Of a stretch of DNA of 52,449 nucleotides, positions 9,063-17,249 are shown piece after piece. This DNA is from Candidatus Kuenenia stuttgartensis (GTDB taxonomy: Bacteria > Planctomycetota > Phycisphaerae > Phycisphaerales > SM1A02): the NCBI GenBank assembly GCA_945902075.1, contig CAMDMA010000023.1, forward strand, positions 1-52,449, read 5' to 3'. The notes under the pieces were generated by a model. The model ran no database searches. It was given only the letters and a program-made list of their open reading frames with translations, and was not told where the DNA came from. Both the position numbers and the translations under genes were made by a program. Position 1 is the first letter of the stretch. Every line of letters begins with the position of its first letter.

Positions 9063-10011
9063 GCTTCGGGAATCCGGTTGGTCCGGGCTGCGAGTTGCAA
9101 AGTTTCCAGCGGTCCTAGCGCTTGCGTTGTTGCTCTTCTCCGATGTGGTCACCGACTCTTGGGCGCTGTTGCAAGGATTGTGGTGGGTGCCACGACTGCT
9201 ACTCGCCCTTCCAGCGTTGCTCTGGTTGATTGGGCTTTTTCTCTTCGCGCGCCTCCTCCGCCGGGACAAGGTCGAGAGTCGCCGTCTTCTTCGTTGGATG
9301 GCGCTTGCGTTGCTCTTCGTGGTGGTGCACCTCTTCCGAGTGTGGGGATTTCCCGCGGAACGCCGGGCTGATTCACTCCGGCTTGTGCATTGGAATGCGT
9401 GCTTCATTTCTGAGTCCGAAGCGGTCGAAGCAGTGAATCGCATACTCGCGCTTGACGCAGATGTGATCATTCTCACCGATGCCGGTGCGCCGACTCTTGG
9501 TGTGGGCGTGCAACGGTTTGGCGCGGCTGGGTATCAGATTGATTCACCCGGCCGATTCACCGTGCTCTCTCGCCTTCCGGTTGTTGAGGCGCGGCCGCTG
9601 ATCGCATCTCGGTCACGATTTGTTTCGCGCGTACAACTGTTGACTCCGAAGGGTGACCTGTCGATCGAGGCGGTTGATCTTCCGAGCATGCCGTCGTTAC
9701 CGCGCGCCATCACTGTGCGCTCACTCGTTGCAGATCTCGCGCAGGTTCGCAGCAGTCTTCCGGATGTACTCGTTGGTGACTTCAATATCACCAGGGGCAG
9801 CGCATCGTTGTCTGCTCTCGCACCTGACGCACACGAGGCATTTGCCACCGCGGGAACTGGTTGGGGCGGAAGTTTCCCGCGGGCATGGCCTTTGTGGCCG
9901 ATTGACCTCACGCTGGTGCGAAGCCCTTGGCAGGCGGTCCGCTCACAGATTGTCGATTTTGGATTTGGTCGACACCGCGTGCAGATCGTGGATCTTCAGC
10001 ACCGACCATGA
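9055..10011 (+). CDS. Membrane-anchored endonuclease/exonuclease/phosphatase (EEP) family protein
   Basis: 318 residues when started at the coupled ATG 9055, which overlaps the upstream stop; longer upstream starts in this frame lie wholly inside the previous gene. Three hydrophobic segments come first (about residues 14-32, 40-62 and 80-100), followed by the EEP fold: LRLVHWNACF, the DADVIILTDAG strand, and VLVGDFNIT, whose Asp and Asn are catalytic in the family. The final His motif, usually SDH, appears as GRHRVQIVDL, so the last Asp is not conserved. Members act as phosphodiesterases or nucleases on diverse substrates, so the substrate is unknown. The N-terminal helices place the catalytic domain at the membrane. 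Confidence 0.78.
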   Translation: MAELRESGWSGLRVAKFPAVLALALLLFSDVVTDSWALLQGLWWVPRLLLALPALLWLIGLFLFARLLRRDKVESRRLLRWMALALLFVVVHLFRVWGFPAERRADSLRLVHWNACFISESEAVEAVNRILALDADVIILTDAGAPTLGVGVQRFGAAGYQIDSPGRFTVLSRLPVVEARPLIASRSRFVSRVQLLTPKGDLSIEAVDLPSMPSLPRAITVRSLVADLAQVRSSLPDVLVGDFNITRGSASLSALAPDAHEAFATAGTGWGGSFPRAWPLWPIDLTLVRSPWQAVRSQIVDFGFGRHRVQIVDLQHRP

Positions 10012-10034
10012 TCGAAGGCCGAAATTTAGGCGCA

Positions 10035-10106
10035 CGAATGCAGGTACGAATGCGGGCACGAATGCAGGCACGAATGCAGGCACGAATGCAGGCACGAATG
10101 TGGGCA
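10035..10106. repeat. 12-bp tandem repeat, 6 copies, between convergent genes
   Basis: Six direct 12-bp units (cgaatgcaggca and variants) fill the gap between the stop of the EEP gene (10011) and the stop of the convergent pseudopilin gene (10110). Four central units differ by at most one base. The array is outside any convincing gene on the plus strand. Confidence 0.92.
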
Positions 10107-10109
10107 AGA

Positions 10110-10937
10110 TTAATCTGCCGCTTCGTAGGTCACGCGGTCAACCCACCGCCAAGCAGACTGGAAGACGAGGCCTCCAGCAAACGACGATTGCACCGAGGAC
10201 GGGAGCGATCGATAGATGGCGTTGTCGGCGTCGGCAAGCCAATCAGTGCTGCCATCGCCCTTGAGTCGGTTGGCGCCGGTCACGTGATTAAAGTCTCGTC
10301 GCGTCCGCATGCCATCAACCACCAAGACGACGCTTGCGAGGTTGCGCCCACGCATCGGACTCCCGGTGGTCGATGTGCTGAGCGGGTCCATGTGGCTGCG
10401 GAAGTGGTAGTTCGAGTACATCGTGCCGCCGATCCCGAGGTTGAGACCGAAGCCTGAGAGGCGGTTCGCGTAGCGCTCGAAGTTGTGATCACCGCGGTGA
10501 CACGGGCAGTAGAGCAGGCGCGAATCAGGAAGGTGCAGCGTCGAGAGCAACAGCCCAAGTCCCTCAAGGCGTGAGCCGACGGGGTTTGTGATCGCCATCG
10601 CCTCGCCCCATTGGGCAGTTTGCGGATTGCTCGTGACGGTGAGTGGTGGGAGGCGATCGTTATGACTTCCGAGATATTCCGTCAGCGCGCAGCCAACTTG
10701 TCGGAGGTTTGCAAGGCATTGGATTTTGAAAGCGGCGTTTCGAGCGTGTTGGAGCGACGGCATCAAGAGCGCCGTCAGAATGGTGACAATCGAGATCACC
10801 ACGAGAAGTTCAAAGATGGTGAAGCCGCGCGTCGCCAGTCGAAATCTCGGAAGCGCTTGAGAAGGGAGACAGCCCACGGGCTGATGCGCCAAGACTGCAG
10901 AATCGCACGAAGCGAGGCAGACAGCGGATCGGTCCAT
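10110..10937 (-). CDS. Type II secretion/pilin-like protein with prepilin N-terminal methylation motif
   Basis: Contains the prepilin peptidase site and hydrophobic helix RGFTIFELLVVISIVTILTALL followed by MPSLQHARNAAFKIQCLANLRQVG, the hallmark of the large planctomycete family of pseudopilins with a DUF1559-like C-terminal part. The globular part has a late VVDGMR segment. The cleaved protein would sit in the inner membrane or be assembled into a pseudopilus. The start is uncertain: ATG 10937 gives a 37-residue leader, a GTG at 10877 gives a more typical 18-residue leader, and an upstream ATG at 11000 is also in frame. It diverges from the ECF sigma gene and is a single gene, with no other secretion gene nearby. 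Confidence 0.85.
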   Translation of the reverse strand: MDRSAVCLASCDSAVLAHQPVGCLPSQALPRFRLATRGFTIFELLVVISIVTILTALLMPSLQHARNAAFKIQCLANLRQVGCALTEYLGSHNDRLPPLTVTSNPQTAQWGEAMAITNPVGSRLEGLGLLLSTLHLPDSRLLYCPCHRGDHNFERYANRLSGFGLNLGIGGTMYSNYHFRSHMDPLSTSTTGSPMRGRNLASVVLVVDGMRTRRDFNHVTGANRLKGDGSTDWLADADNAIYRSLPSSVQSSFAGGLVFQSAWRWVDRVTYEAAD

Positions 10938-11177
10938 GCTCGCGTGTTGCGGATGATTGCGGCCTGCAACCAACGGAAACTCCTCGCGGCACCATCGCAC
11001 TTACACCGAATGGCAAGTGATCCGGACCTCGATAGGCTACCGCCGAACCGTTGGGAAGTAAGGAGCTTCGTGTGGAATTCGCGTGGAAAGCGAGTACCTT
11101 CCTTCGAGTTTCAAAAAGCGTCCCGCTCGGACTTGAGTTCCGAAGAGTGGAGCGCCCCTCGAACTTGCGGCTCGCGT

Positions 11178-11756
11178 ATGGATTCCCAAGAGCACATCGA
11201 CTGGCAGCTCATGCAGCGCGTTGCGGCCTCGGACGAGGAAGCAATCGAGCAGTTGTACGCCAGGTTTGGGGCACTGGTCTATCAGTCGGCGCGGCAGGTA
11301 CTCCGATCGCGGGCAGAGACTGAGGATGCGGTTCAGGAAGTTTTCGTTCGGCTCTGGCGCACCGCAGATCGATTCGATCCCCACCGAGCCAAACTGGTGA
11401 CTTGGGTCATGTTGATAACCAGGCGCCATCTGATCGACCGATTGCGGAGGCAGTCGGCGCGGCCCGATCGCGCCGAACTCGACGGGTCGCGGTCGGATGG
11501 CGGGGGAGCAATTGCGCGTCCGGTGTCGGAAGGTGTTGCGGAGGGCGGCGAGGGTCGAGACCGACTGCGCCGCCAATTGAGTCGGCTTCCCGAGCTGCAG
11601 CGGACTGTGATTGAGCGGGCCTACCTCCAGGGATTTAGCCTTCGGGAGATCGCCGCGCAGCTTGACGCACCGCTTGGCACCGTGAAAAGCGCCTTGAGCC
11701 GCGGACTGACGCGGCTCCGAGAACTGGAGGGGGGCGAGGAGCGTCGCGGCTCATGA
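11178..11756 (+). CDS. ECF-type RNA polymerase sigma factor
   Basis: 192 residues from ATG 11178; the frame is open further upstream but those residues show no sigma homology. Region 2: EEAIEQLYARFGALVYQSAR, then ETEDAVQEVFVRLWRTADRFDP and WVMLITRRHLIDRLRR. Region 4: LPELQRTVIERAYLQGFSLR, then EIAAQLDAPLGTVKSALSRG, a helix-turn-helix for the -35 element. The arrangement resembles the SigK/RskA type, in which the sigma factor is held by a membrane anti-sigma encoded just downstream, as here. The final TGA overlaps a following ATG (ATGA at 11753). Which signal releases the factor is unknown. Confidence 0.92.
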   Translation: MDSQEHIDWQLMQRVAASDEEAIEQLYARFGALVYQSARQVLRSRAETEDAVQEVFVRLWRTADRFDPHRAKLVTWVMLITRRHLIDRLRRQSARPDRAELDGSRSDGGGAIARPVSEGVAEGGEGRDRLRRQLSRLPELQRTVIERAYLQGFSLREIAAQLDAPLGTVKSALSRGLTRLRELEGGEERRGS

Positions 11757-11890
11757 GCGAGACGCACAGACAAAAACTCTGTCGCAAGAGGGGTCGAGCC
11801 AGGAGCCAGTGCAGCTTGGATGAGTTTGATCGTGCTGAGAATGGGCCGTCATTTGCTTTGTTCATCGAAGCATGCAACCGCTTGTTCTGA
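11753..11890 (+). CDS. Possible 45-residue ORF coupled to the sigma gene (tentative)
   Basis: Starts at an ATGA overlap with the sigma-factor stop and runs 45 codons (MSETHRQKLC... to ...ACNRLF). I recognise no family. Its value is positional: ATGA coupling is used at several gene pairs in this window, and anti-sigma genes are usually coupled to their sigma gene, yet here the anti-sigma start is about 350 bases further on. It may be a real small protein, or the remnant of an earlier anti-sigma start. Chance cannot be excluded for an ORF this short. Confidence 0.3.
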   Translation: MSETHRQKLCRKRGRARSQCSLDEFDRAENGPSFALFIEACNRLF

Positions 11891-12105
11891 GCGTCCGTAT
11901 GGCGGTCGGCAGAGTTTTCCCGCTTGGTACGTTGCGCAGGTCGGGGAAGACCAGTGTTTGGCGCACTGGAATGACCCGCTGCAATGTTCTGCTGGAAACG
12001 CCCATGCGGCGCGAAAGTGCATGCGGAAATGCATGCGGAAATGCATGCGGAAATGCATGCGGAAATATGCAAGGAAATATGCAAGGAAAGGTCGGTCGGA
12101 AGCAG
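11891..12105. other. Leader region before the anti-sigma gene
   Basis: About 215 bases between the small ORF and the chosen anti-sigma ATG. The plus-strand frame of the anti-sigma gene stays open back to 11872, so an N-terminal extension including the repeat-encoded ACGN/MQGN residues is possible. The extension has no recognisable domain, which is why I start the gene at 12106. The region contains the 12-bp repeat array described separately. No clear promoter was seen. Confidence 0.5.
12019..12090 (+). repeat. 12-bp tandem repeat, 6 copies, just upstream of the anti-sigma start
   Basis: Four copies of gcatgcggaaat (12019-12066) followed by two of the variant atgcaaggaaat (the last one ends aaag). 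The array ends 15 bases before ATG 12106. Each variant unit carries an AAGGA ribosome-binding-like motif and the units contain ATG triplets in the anti-sigma frame, so copy number could affect translation or add ACGN/MQGN tetrapeptides to the protein. Confidence 0.9.
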
Positions 12106-13050
12106 ATGTCGGAGCACGAAGTACTTTCCCTTGACGAACTTTTCGAACTCGCATCGTTCGAGGTCTTGGGTCTCCTCGACCCGGTCGATCTTGTTCGATT
12201 CGAGCGCGGTTTTGCTGCGTCGGCACCTTCGGTGCAGGCGGAAATCATCGGGCTGCAGGAGCGTATGGCCCGCGACCCGATCTTCCGCGATACCACGCAG
12301 GACGCGATACTCGGTTCGGGTTCGGTCTCAGGCGTAGGAGAGCCGTCCGCGTCGCTTCGACTTCGCACCCTCGCGCGTGTCATCGAGGCAATCGAAACGG
12401 AATCTGCCTCTGCAAAGCCCATCGCAACGATTGGCCCGGTTTCTCGAGCAGTCGCCGTGCAAGTGTCAGAGGGGCAATCAACGCGTGGATCTTCGGCGAT
12501 CACCGCAGAATCCATGCGCGACCTGATCTCTGACCTCTCCGCGCGCAATCGCGAGTCGCGGGCCCCAACGCAGCTCGTCTGGCGTGCTGCTTCGTTCATT
12601 TTGCTTGCGGCACTCATCGTCTCAATGTTTTTCAACATCAGGTTGACGAAGGTTTCCGAAACACTCGCCGATGCGACCATGGGTCAGGCACTTGAGACGG
12701 ACGCAATTCGGCTCGCTGCAGAGTATTCGGGCTTTGATTTTGCATCGAGTCGACATGTAGATCTCGTGCCGGTTGGCGGAGCACGCGTCGGTCATGTGAG
12801 CGTGTTTCTCGATGAGAAAAACGGTCGTGTGGCAGTGCACGGCATCGGCTTCAATCCAAACGAAATCGTTGAGATTGTTCTGCTTGACGAGGCGGGGAAA
12901 ATTCTCGCCTCATCACAATTCACAGTCGCGGCCAGCAGCTTTGGTGGACTTTGGGAAGCGGGATCTGCCGCGATCGCTGCAGGCCGTATCCAGATTCGTG
13001 GGTCCGCGAGCGTCGGTTCCGCAGACGTTGTGCTTTACACGCAAGCCTGA
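12106..13050 (+). CDS. Membrane anti-sigma factor (RskA-like)
   Basis: 314 residues from ATG 12106. The N-terminal cytoplasmic part has the anti-sigma start DELFELASFEVLGLLDPVDL, matching the RskA-type sigma-binding region; no zinc HxxxCxxC motif is seen. One membrane helix lies around residues 165-185 (AASFILLAALIVSMFFNIRL), followed by a periplasmic domain of the anti-sigma-K C-terminal type (VFLDEKNGRVAVHGIGF, then LLDEAGKILASSQF). It would hold the adjacent ECF sigma factor inactive at the membrane and release it after proteolysis, as known for RskA. It sits about 350 bases after the sigma gene and is preceded by an unusual repeat array that may alter its translation or N-terminus. It is convergent with the ABC-F gene (45-bp gap). 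Confidence 0.82.
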   Translation: MSEHEVLSLDELFELASFEVLGLLDPVDLVRFERGFAASAPSVQAEIIGLQERMARDPIFRDTTQDAILGSGSVSGVGEPSASLRLRTLARVIEAIETESASAKPIATIGPVSRAVAVQVSEGQSTRGSSAITAESMRDLISDLSARNRESRAPTQLVWRAASFILLAALIVSMFFNIRLTKVSETLADATMGQALETDAIRLAAEYSGFDFASSRHVDLVPVGGARVGHVSVFLDEKNGRVAVHGIGFNPNEIVEIVLLDEAGKILASSQFTVAASSFGGLWEAGSAAIAAGRIQIRGSASVGSADVVLYTQA

Positions 13051-13095
13051 AACGAAATCGACTCAACCGCAAGCACACACGCGCAGCGAATCGCG

Positions 13096-15084
13096 TCAAC
13101 CGCTTTTGCGGATCCACTCCTCTTCAAGATCAGACTGTTCTTTCTGAAGTTCCTCGCGCTTGGCGAGGAACTTCTTCGTTTTCGTAGTGTCGCTCGCGAC
13201 CTTGGGGTCGGCGAATGCGCCGTCGATGACGCGGAGTTCGCGGCCGATATCCGCAATGCGCTTTTCGATTTTCTCGATCGGCAGGCTGGTGAAACGCCCC
13301 TTCAACTTCGGAGCCGAGGTTCGTTCAGCGGAGGCCTTCGCAAGAGGCTGTGACGCTTGCAACTTGGGCGCCGTGGACTTTGCACTACTGGGCTTGCGTT
13401 CACGCTCTGAGGCTGCAGCGCGCTCGGCCTTCTGCTTCGCCTCCCACTCGCTGTACCGACCCTCGAAGACGCGCGTGTTGCCCTCGCCATCGAGGATGAT
13501 GATCTTGTCACAAACATCTTCGAGGAGCGCGCGATCGTGCGAAATCAAGAGTAGCACGCCGCCGTAGCCGCCGCGACCGTCGGCGCCGCCGCCGAACTTG
13601 AGCAATGACTCCTCAAGACGCTCCGCACTTGGAATATCAAGGTGATTGGTGGGCTCGTCGAGGACAAGGAGGTTCTTCGCGCTGGCGATGAGCGACGCGA
13701 GGACAAGTCGTCCGCGCTCGCCACCAGAGAGGTCGCCGATGGGCTTCTCTTGCTCTTGCCCGGTGAAGAGAAACGCGCCCGCGAGATTGCGTGCTTCTTG
13801 TTCGTTCGCGCGTGGTGCTCCTTCGAGCGAGCGGATGGTGTTCTGAAGGAACTGCCACACAACAAGCGAGCGATCGAGGTGATCATGGTTCTGACGGAAC
13901 CAGCCGATTTCAAGTCGCGGGCTGCGCTTAATGGTGCCAGAGTCGGCCTCAAGATCGCCGAGGAGCGTGCGGACGAGCGTGGTCTTACCAGCACCGTTTG
14001 GGCCGATGATTCCAATCCGCGCGCCGGGCCGTGCCGAAAGCGTGAGATTTCGGAAGCAGTGGCGATCGCCGAAACTCTTCGAGATGCCTTCCGCAACGAA
14101 CGCGAAATCTCCCATCTGCGGCGGGGAGGGCAAATCGAGACTCATCACGCCCATTTCAGCGTGCTTCTCGACGAGCGAATCTTCCTTGAATCGCTCGAGC
14201 CGCGATTCGCGGCCGCGCGCCTGCTTCGCGCGTTGGCCTGCCTTGTAGCGGTCGATGAACGCCTGCTCCTGACGGATCTTGTCCTGTTGCTTCTCGTGCT
14301 GGCGTTCGACGGTCAGCATGCGCTCAACTCGCAGCGTTCGATAGGCGGCGTAGTTACCGGGATACTCGCGGAGTACGCCGCGATCGATCTCGATAATGCG
14401 GCTTACGACGCGATCGAGGAGCCAGCGGTCGTGGCTTACGACGACAAGCGCGCCCTTGAATTCGTCGGCGAGAAACTCTTCGAGCCAGCGACGTCCTTCG
14501 ATGTCGAGGTGGTTGGTCGGTTCGTCGAGGAGCAGGAGGTCGGGGTCCGACAGCAGCAGACGCGCGAGTGCAAGTCGCGCCTTCTGCCCGCCAGAAAGCC
14601 CCTTGACTGGAAGGTCGAAGTCTTCGTCCGTAAAGCCGAGACCATGCAGCGCGGCATCGATCTTGTGGCCGACGGAGTATCCACCTGCAGCCTCGATCGC
14701 CTCCTCGAGCGCCACTTGACGCGCCATAAGTTTGTCGAGTTCGGCGGGTTCTGCGGTCGCCATCCGTTCGAAGACGCCCTCGAGTTCTTGCTGATGAATC
14801 TCGATTGAAGCGAACGCCTCGGCCGCGGCACCGCGCAGCGTCTTATCCATCGGGAGCTTGGGGTCCTGCTCAAGGTAGCCCACCCGCACAGTCCGCGCGA
14901 TTTGGACCTCGCCTTCGTCCGGCTGCAGCACACGCGCGATGAGTTTGAACAGCGTGCTCTTACCGCAGCCATTGCGACCGACGAGACCGACGCGCTCGCT
15001 CTCGTGAATCGAACCGCTCACGCCATCGAGAAGAAGGCGGAGACCGTGACCGTAGCGGAGGTTGGAGAGCGTGACGAGCGACAT
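13096..15084 (-). CDS. ABC-F family ATPase (Uup/EttA-like, ribosome-associated)
   Basis: 662 residues with two ATP-binding cassettes and no membrane segment, so not a transporter. Cassette 1: Walker A GRNGCGKSTLF, signature LSGGQKARLALARLLL, Walker B LLLLDEPTNHLDIEG. Cassette 2: GPNGAGKTTLVRTLLGD, LSGGERGRLVLASLIA and LLVLDEPTNHLDI. Between them is the long charged ABC-F linker (EKQQDKIRQEQAFIDRYKAG). The C-terminus has a Lys/Ala-rich linker and a coiled coil (PIEKIEKRIADIGRELRVID), as in Uup-type members. ABC-F proteins act on translating ribosomes; the exact subgroup cannot be fixed by eye. There is no sign of an antibiotic-resistance context. Confidence 0.95.
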   Translation of the reverse strand: MSLVTLSNLRYGHGLRLLLDGVSGSIHESERVGLVGRNGCGKSTLFKLIARVLQPDEGEVQIARTVRVGYLEQDPKLPMDKTLRGAAAEAFASIEIHQQELEGVFERMATAEPAELDKLMARQVALEEAIEAAGGYSVGHKIDAALHGLGFTDEDFDLPVKGLSGGQKARLALARLLLSDPDLLLLDEPTNHLDIEGRRWLEEFLADEFKGALVVVSHDRWLLDRVVSRIIEIDRGVLREYPGNYAAYRTLRVERMLTVERQHEKQQDKIRQEQAFIDRYKAGQRAKQARGRESRLERFKEDSLVEKHAEMGVMSLDLPSPPQMGDFAFVAEGISKSFGDRHCFRNLTLSARPGARIGIIGPNGAGKTTLVRTLLGDLEADSGTIKRSPRLEIGWFRQNHDHLDRSLVVWQFLQNTIRSLEGAPRANEQEARNLAGAFLFTGQEQEKPIGDLSGGERGRLVLASLIASAKNLLVLDEPTNHLDIPSAERLEESLLKFGGGADGRGGYGGVLLLISHDRALLEDVCDKIIILDGEGNTRVFEGRYSEWEAKQKAERAAASERERKPSSAKSTAPKLQASQPLAKASAERTSAPKLKGRFTSLPIEKIEKRIADIGRELRVIDGAFADPKVASDTTKTKKFLAKREELQKEQSDLEEEWIRKSG

Positions 15085-15147
15085 AGTGGCCCCGTGGAGG
15101 GGTCGGAAGGGTAGCAGACGAGTGTGATGGTCGGAGCGGCGCGCAGT

Positions 15148-16020
15148 TCAACGCTTCGGCACGGGCTTGCCGCGCCATTCCCACACCCAAGCGACGAATC
15201 TGCGGTCACGCGGAGGAAGGATGAACCGACAGATCGTCGCAACGATGGCGGGCGAGGTCAGTCCAATCACCGCGGAGGTGACGATGAAGAGTACCGAGAC
15301 AAGCGTCGCGAAATGCAACGAATAATGCGCTTCCGTCACTTGGGACCACGTGGGTGTCGCGAAGGTGCGAATGCCGTCAGTCCAGAGCAGCGCAATAGCC
15401 AGTGGAAATGCGCATCCCATCATCGCCGGGAGAGCGCAAACGACGAGACGAGACCACCGGGAACGGCGCATCACGATCACGCCGAGGAGCATTGCGAACG
15501 GCGTTGCGAGCACAAGCCCGATGAGCGCAAGCGGTGCATAGACAATCCAGACCCCGATGTCCCAGCGCGCTGCAGCGAGTGCGGACTTCCCGGTTTCTGT
15601 CGCGAGCCATGACAAATCGGCCTCTGTCCATGGCCCAAGATTCGAAGTCTCGTCGCGCTTCACCAGTGGATCTTGGCGATAGGCCTTCTCGACGCTCGTC
15701 GCGCATTCACCACTCGCGTTTTCGCTGACCGCAACGGTGAATCCGCCGGTGATGAGCCCAAGTGCCACCACCACCGCGAACAGGGAAGCGACGAGCGTCG
15801 TCGCGATCACGGATTTCATTCGGTTCAACCACGGCGCGCCGGTTGGGTACTCAAACAGCGCGCTTGCGGTGCCGCACTCGCCACATCGAACGTAGAGCAG
15901 CCCTGTCTGCGCGTCGCGCTCAATGGCGCGGCCCGCGAGCGGATGAAGGCACTGCATGCAGAGGCGATCTCCGGAGAGCGTCTCGCGAGGCGGGGCGTGG
16001 TCGGTGCGTTGGTCAGTCAT
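15148..16020 (-). CDS. Zinc-ribbon multi-pass membrane protein
   Basis: 290 residues from ATG 16020, which overlaps the stop of the upstream gene (ATGA). The N-terminus has a short zinc ribbon, CMQCLHPL plus VRCGECG (two CxxC knuckles), and then about four hydrophobic helices (SVIATTLVASLFAVVVALGL; VYAPLALIGLVLATPFAMLL; VVCALPAMMGCAFPLAIALL; LVSVLFIVTSAVIGLTSPAI). I do not recognise a named family. It shares architecture with the upstream protein, so the two are likely an ancient duplication or partners in one membrane complex. Function is unknown. Confidence 0.75.
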   Translation of the reverse strand: MTDQRTDHAPPRETLSGDRLCMQCLHPLAGRAIERDAQTGLLYVRCGECGTASALFEYPTGAPWLNRMKSVIATTLVASLFAVVVALGLITGGFTVAVSENASGECATSVEKAYRQDPLVKRDETSNLGPWTEADLSWLATETGKSALAAARWDIGVWIVYAPLALIGLVLATPFAMLLGVIVMRRSRWSRLVVCALPAMMGCAFPLAIALLWTDGIRTFATPTWSQVTEAHYSLHFATLVSVLFIVTSAVIGLTSPAIVATICRFILPPRDRRFVAWVWEWRGKPVPKR

Positions 16021-16727
16021 AGCGAGGGCACTTGCATAACTTGTGGGCGTAAGAGCACTCCGGAGAGTCCGCGCACAGACTGTTCGTGTTTGCGGCGATA
16101 CTTTCGCGCAGCAGAGCGTTGGAGTCGCGCATAGATCAGATTGAAGGCGATCGCGAGAATGAAACTGAGAAAGAGCGTCGCAGCGAGTGCGAGGAGTATC
16201 GCGATGATGCCTGTCTGCGGAGTGCGACGCCACGGCATGGGGTTCAGGGTTCCAGATGCGGTCACAATCGCAAGGAGGCCGATCGCCACGGGGAGCGCAC
16301 CGATCGTCCAAGCAAGCAACCAGCGAATGGGCGCGCGGCAGGTCGGTGCCATGGCCGTGGCGGACAGGGCGGCAAGGACTGCGGCCACGCCGATGAGGAT
16401 GCCCAGGCCTGCGAGCCATTCGGGGTCAAGTCCTATTCCGCGGGTTTCAAATTGCTTGAGTCGCAGTCTACTTTCAGCGACCATCGCAACGATCCCGACA
16501 ACACCGCCGCCTGCCAACTGGCCACAAGTCAACGCGATTCCCATGCGGAGGTTGAGCGCGCGCGCGCGTGCCCAGAGGCGGAAGGGTGCGCGCGCCGCAC
16601 GCAGATTCCATCGCGCAGCGAAGCCACAGCGCGGACAAGTTGCGACCCAAAGCCTGGTCTCGCTGCTAAATACGCGCGACGAACTGTCGAGCAGCTTTCC
16701 GCAGCGGGCGCAGGCGTGAGGGACCAT
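16017..16727 (-). CDS. Zinc-ribbon multi-pass membrane protein, paired with the next gene
   Basis: 236 residues from ATG 16727 (MVPHACARCGKLL). Two CxxC knuckles (CARCGKLL and ATCPRCG) form a predicted N-terminal zinc ribbon; then come four hydrophobic segments (for example IALTCGQLAGGGVVGIVAMV, WLAGLGILIGVAAVLAALSA, WLLAWTIGALPVAIGLLAIV, IIAILLALAATLFLSFILAI). The C-terminus is basic. Longer in-frame starts exist, but the region before MVPH lies in the divergent gene. It overlaps the downstream paralogue by ATGA, so the two are probably translated together. Family and function are not recognised. Confidence 0.72.
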   Translation of the reverse strand: MVPHACARCGKLLDSSSRVFSSETRLWVATCPRCGFAARWNLRAARAPFRLWARARALNLRMGIALTCGQLAGGGVVGIVAMVAESRLRLKQFETRGIGLDPEWLAGLGILIGVAAVLAALSATAMAPTCRAPIRWLLAWTIGALPVAIGLLAIVTASGTLNPMPWRRTPQTGIIAILLALAATLFLSFILAIAFNLIYARLQRSAARKYRRKHEQSVRGLSGVLLRPQVMQVPSL

Positions 16728-16772
16728 GCGTGGACAATACCCTCCCCGGACTCGGCGTACACTCTGACCCCC

Positions 16773-17249
16773 GTGAGAGATCCAGCCGCCCGCCGCCGCC
16801 GATTCGCCTATCCGATCGTGACGCTCTGCGTCGCGGGCATCATCTTTCTGTTCTCGCAGGGCAAACTTGCGTTGGAGCCGCCGGTGGCACCCGCCGCGTA
16901 CGAAGCGTTCGCGCGCGAGGTGGTCGATGATGTGCGCGCGGGTCGCCCCATTCGACAAGCGAGTCACCCGTCGCTCGAAAGAAGTTTTTCGTTGTTCGTG
17001 CCGGAGTCGATTCGCCGCGCCGATGGCGGGGCGGTGACGGTTGCGCTGCTTGATGAAGGAAGCGAAGGCAGCGCACAACTCGCGGATCCGTTCGCGCGGG
17101 TGGTCGAGGTGCGGGCAACCGATGGCGGGACGTGCTACCTCATCGTCCGCTTCGAGGGTGGCGTTGGGCAGCTGACGGGTGTCGTTCGACAGCCGACGGC
17201 TGAGGAAGGTGGAGCGGACGAGGTTGGTTCAGGAGGGGTTGCGCAGTGA
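16773..17249 (+). CDS. Single-pass membrane-anchored hypothetical protein
   Basis: 158 residues from GTG 16773. A basic N-terminus (RDPAARRRRF) precedes one membrane helix (AYPIVTLCVAGIIFLFSQ), then a soluble, probably periplasmic, domain with no motif I recognise (SFSLFVPESIRRADGGAVTV; TCYLIVRFEGGVGQLTGVVR). The stop overlaps the GTG start of the aminotransferase gene (GTGA), so the two are coupled. It is the first gene of a three-gene coupled operon that diverges from the zinc-ribbon pair across 45 bp. Confidence 0.7.
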   Translation: MRDPAARRRRFAYPIVTLCVAGIIFLFSQGKLALEPPVAPAAYEAFAREVVDDVRAGRPIRQASHPSLERSFSLFVPESIRRADGGAVTVALLDEGSEGSAQLADPFARVVEVRATDGGTCYLIVRFEGGVGQLTGVVRQPTAEEGGADEVGSGGVAQ

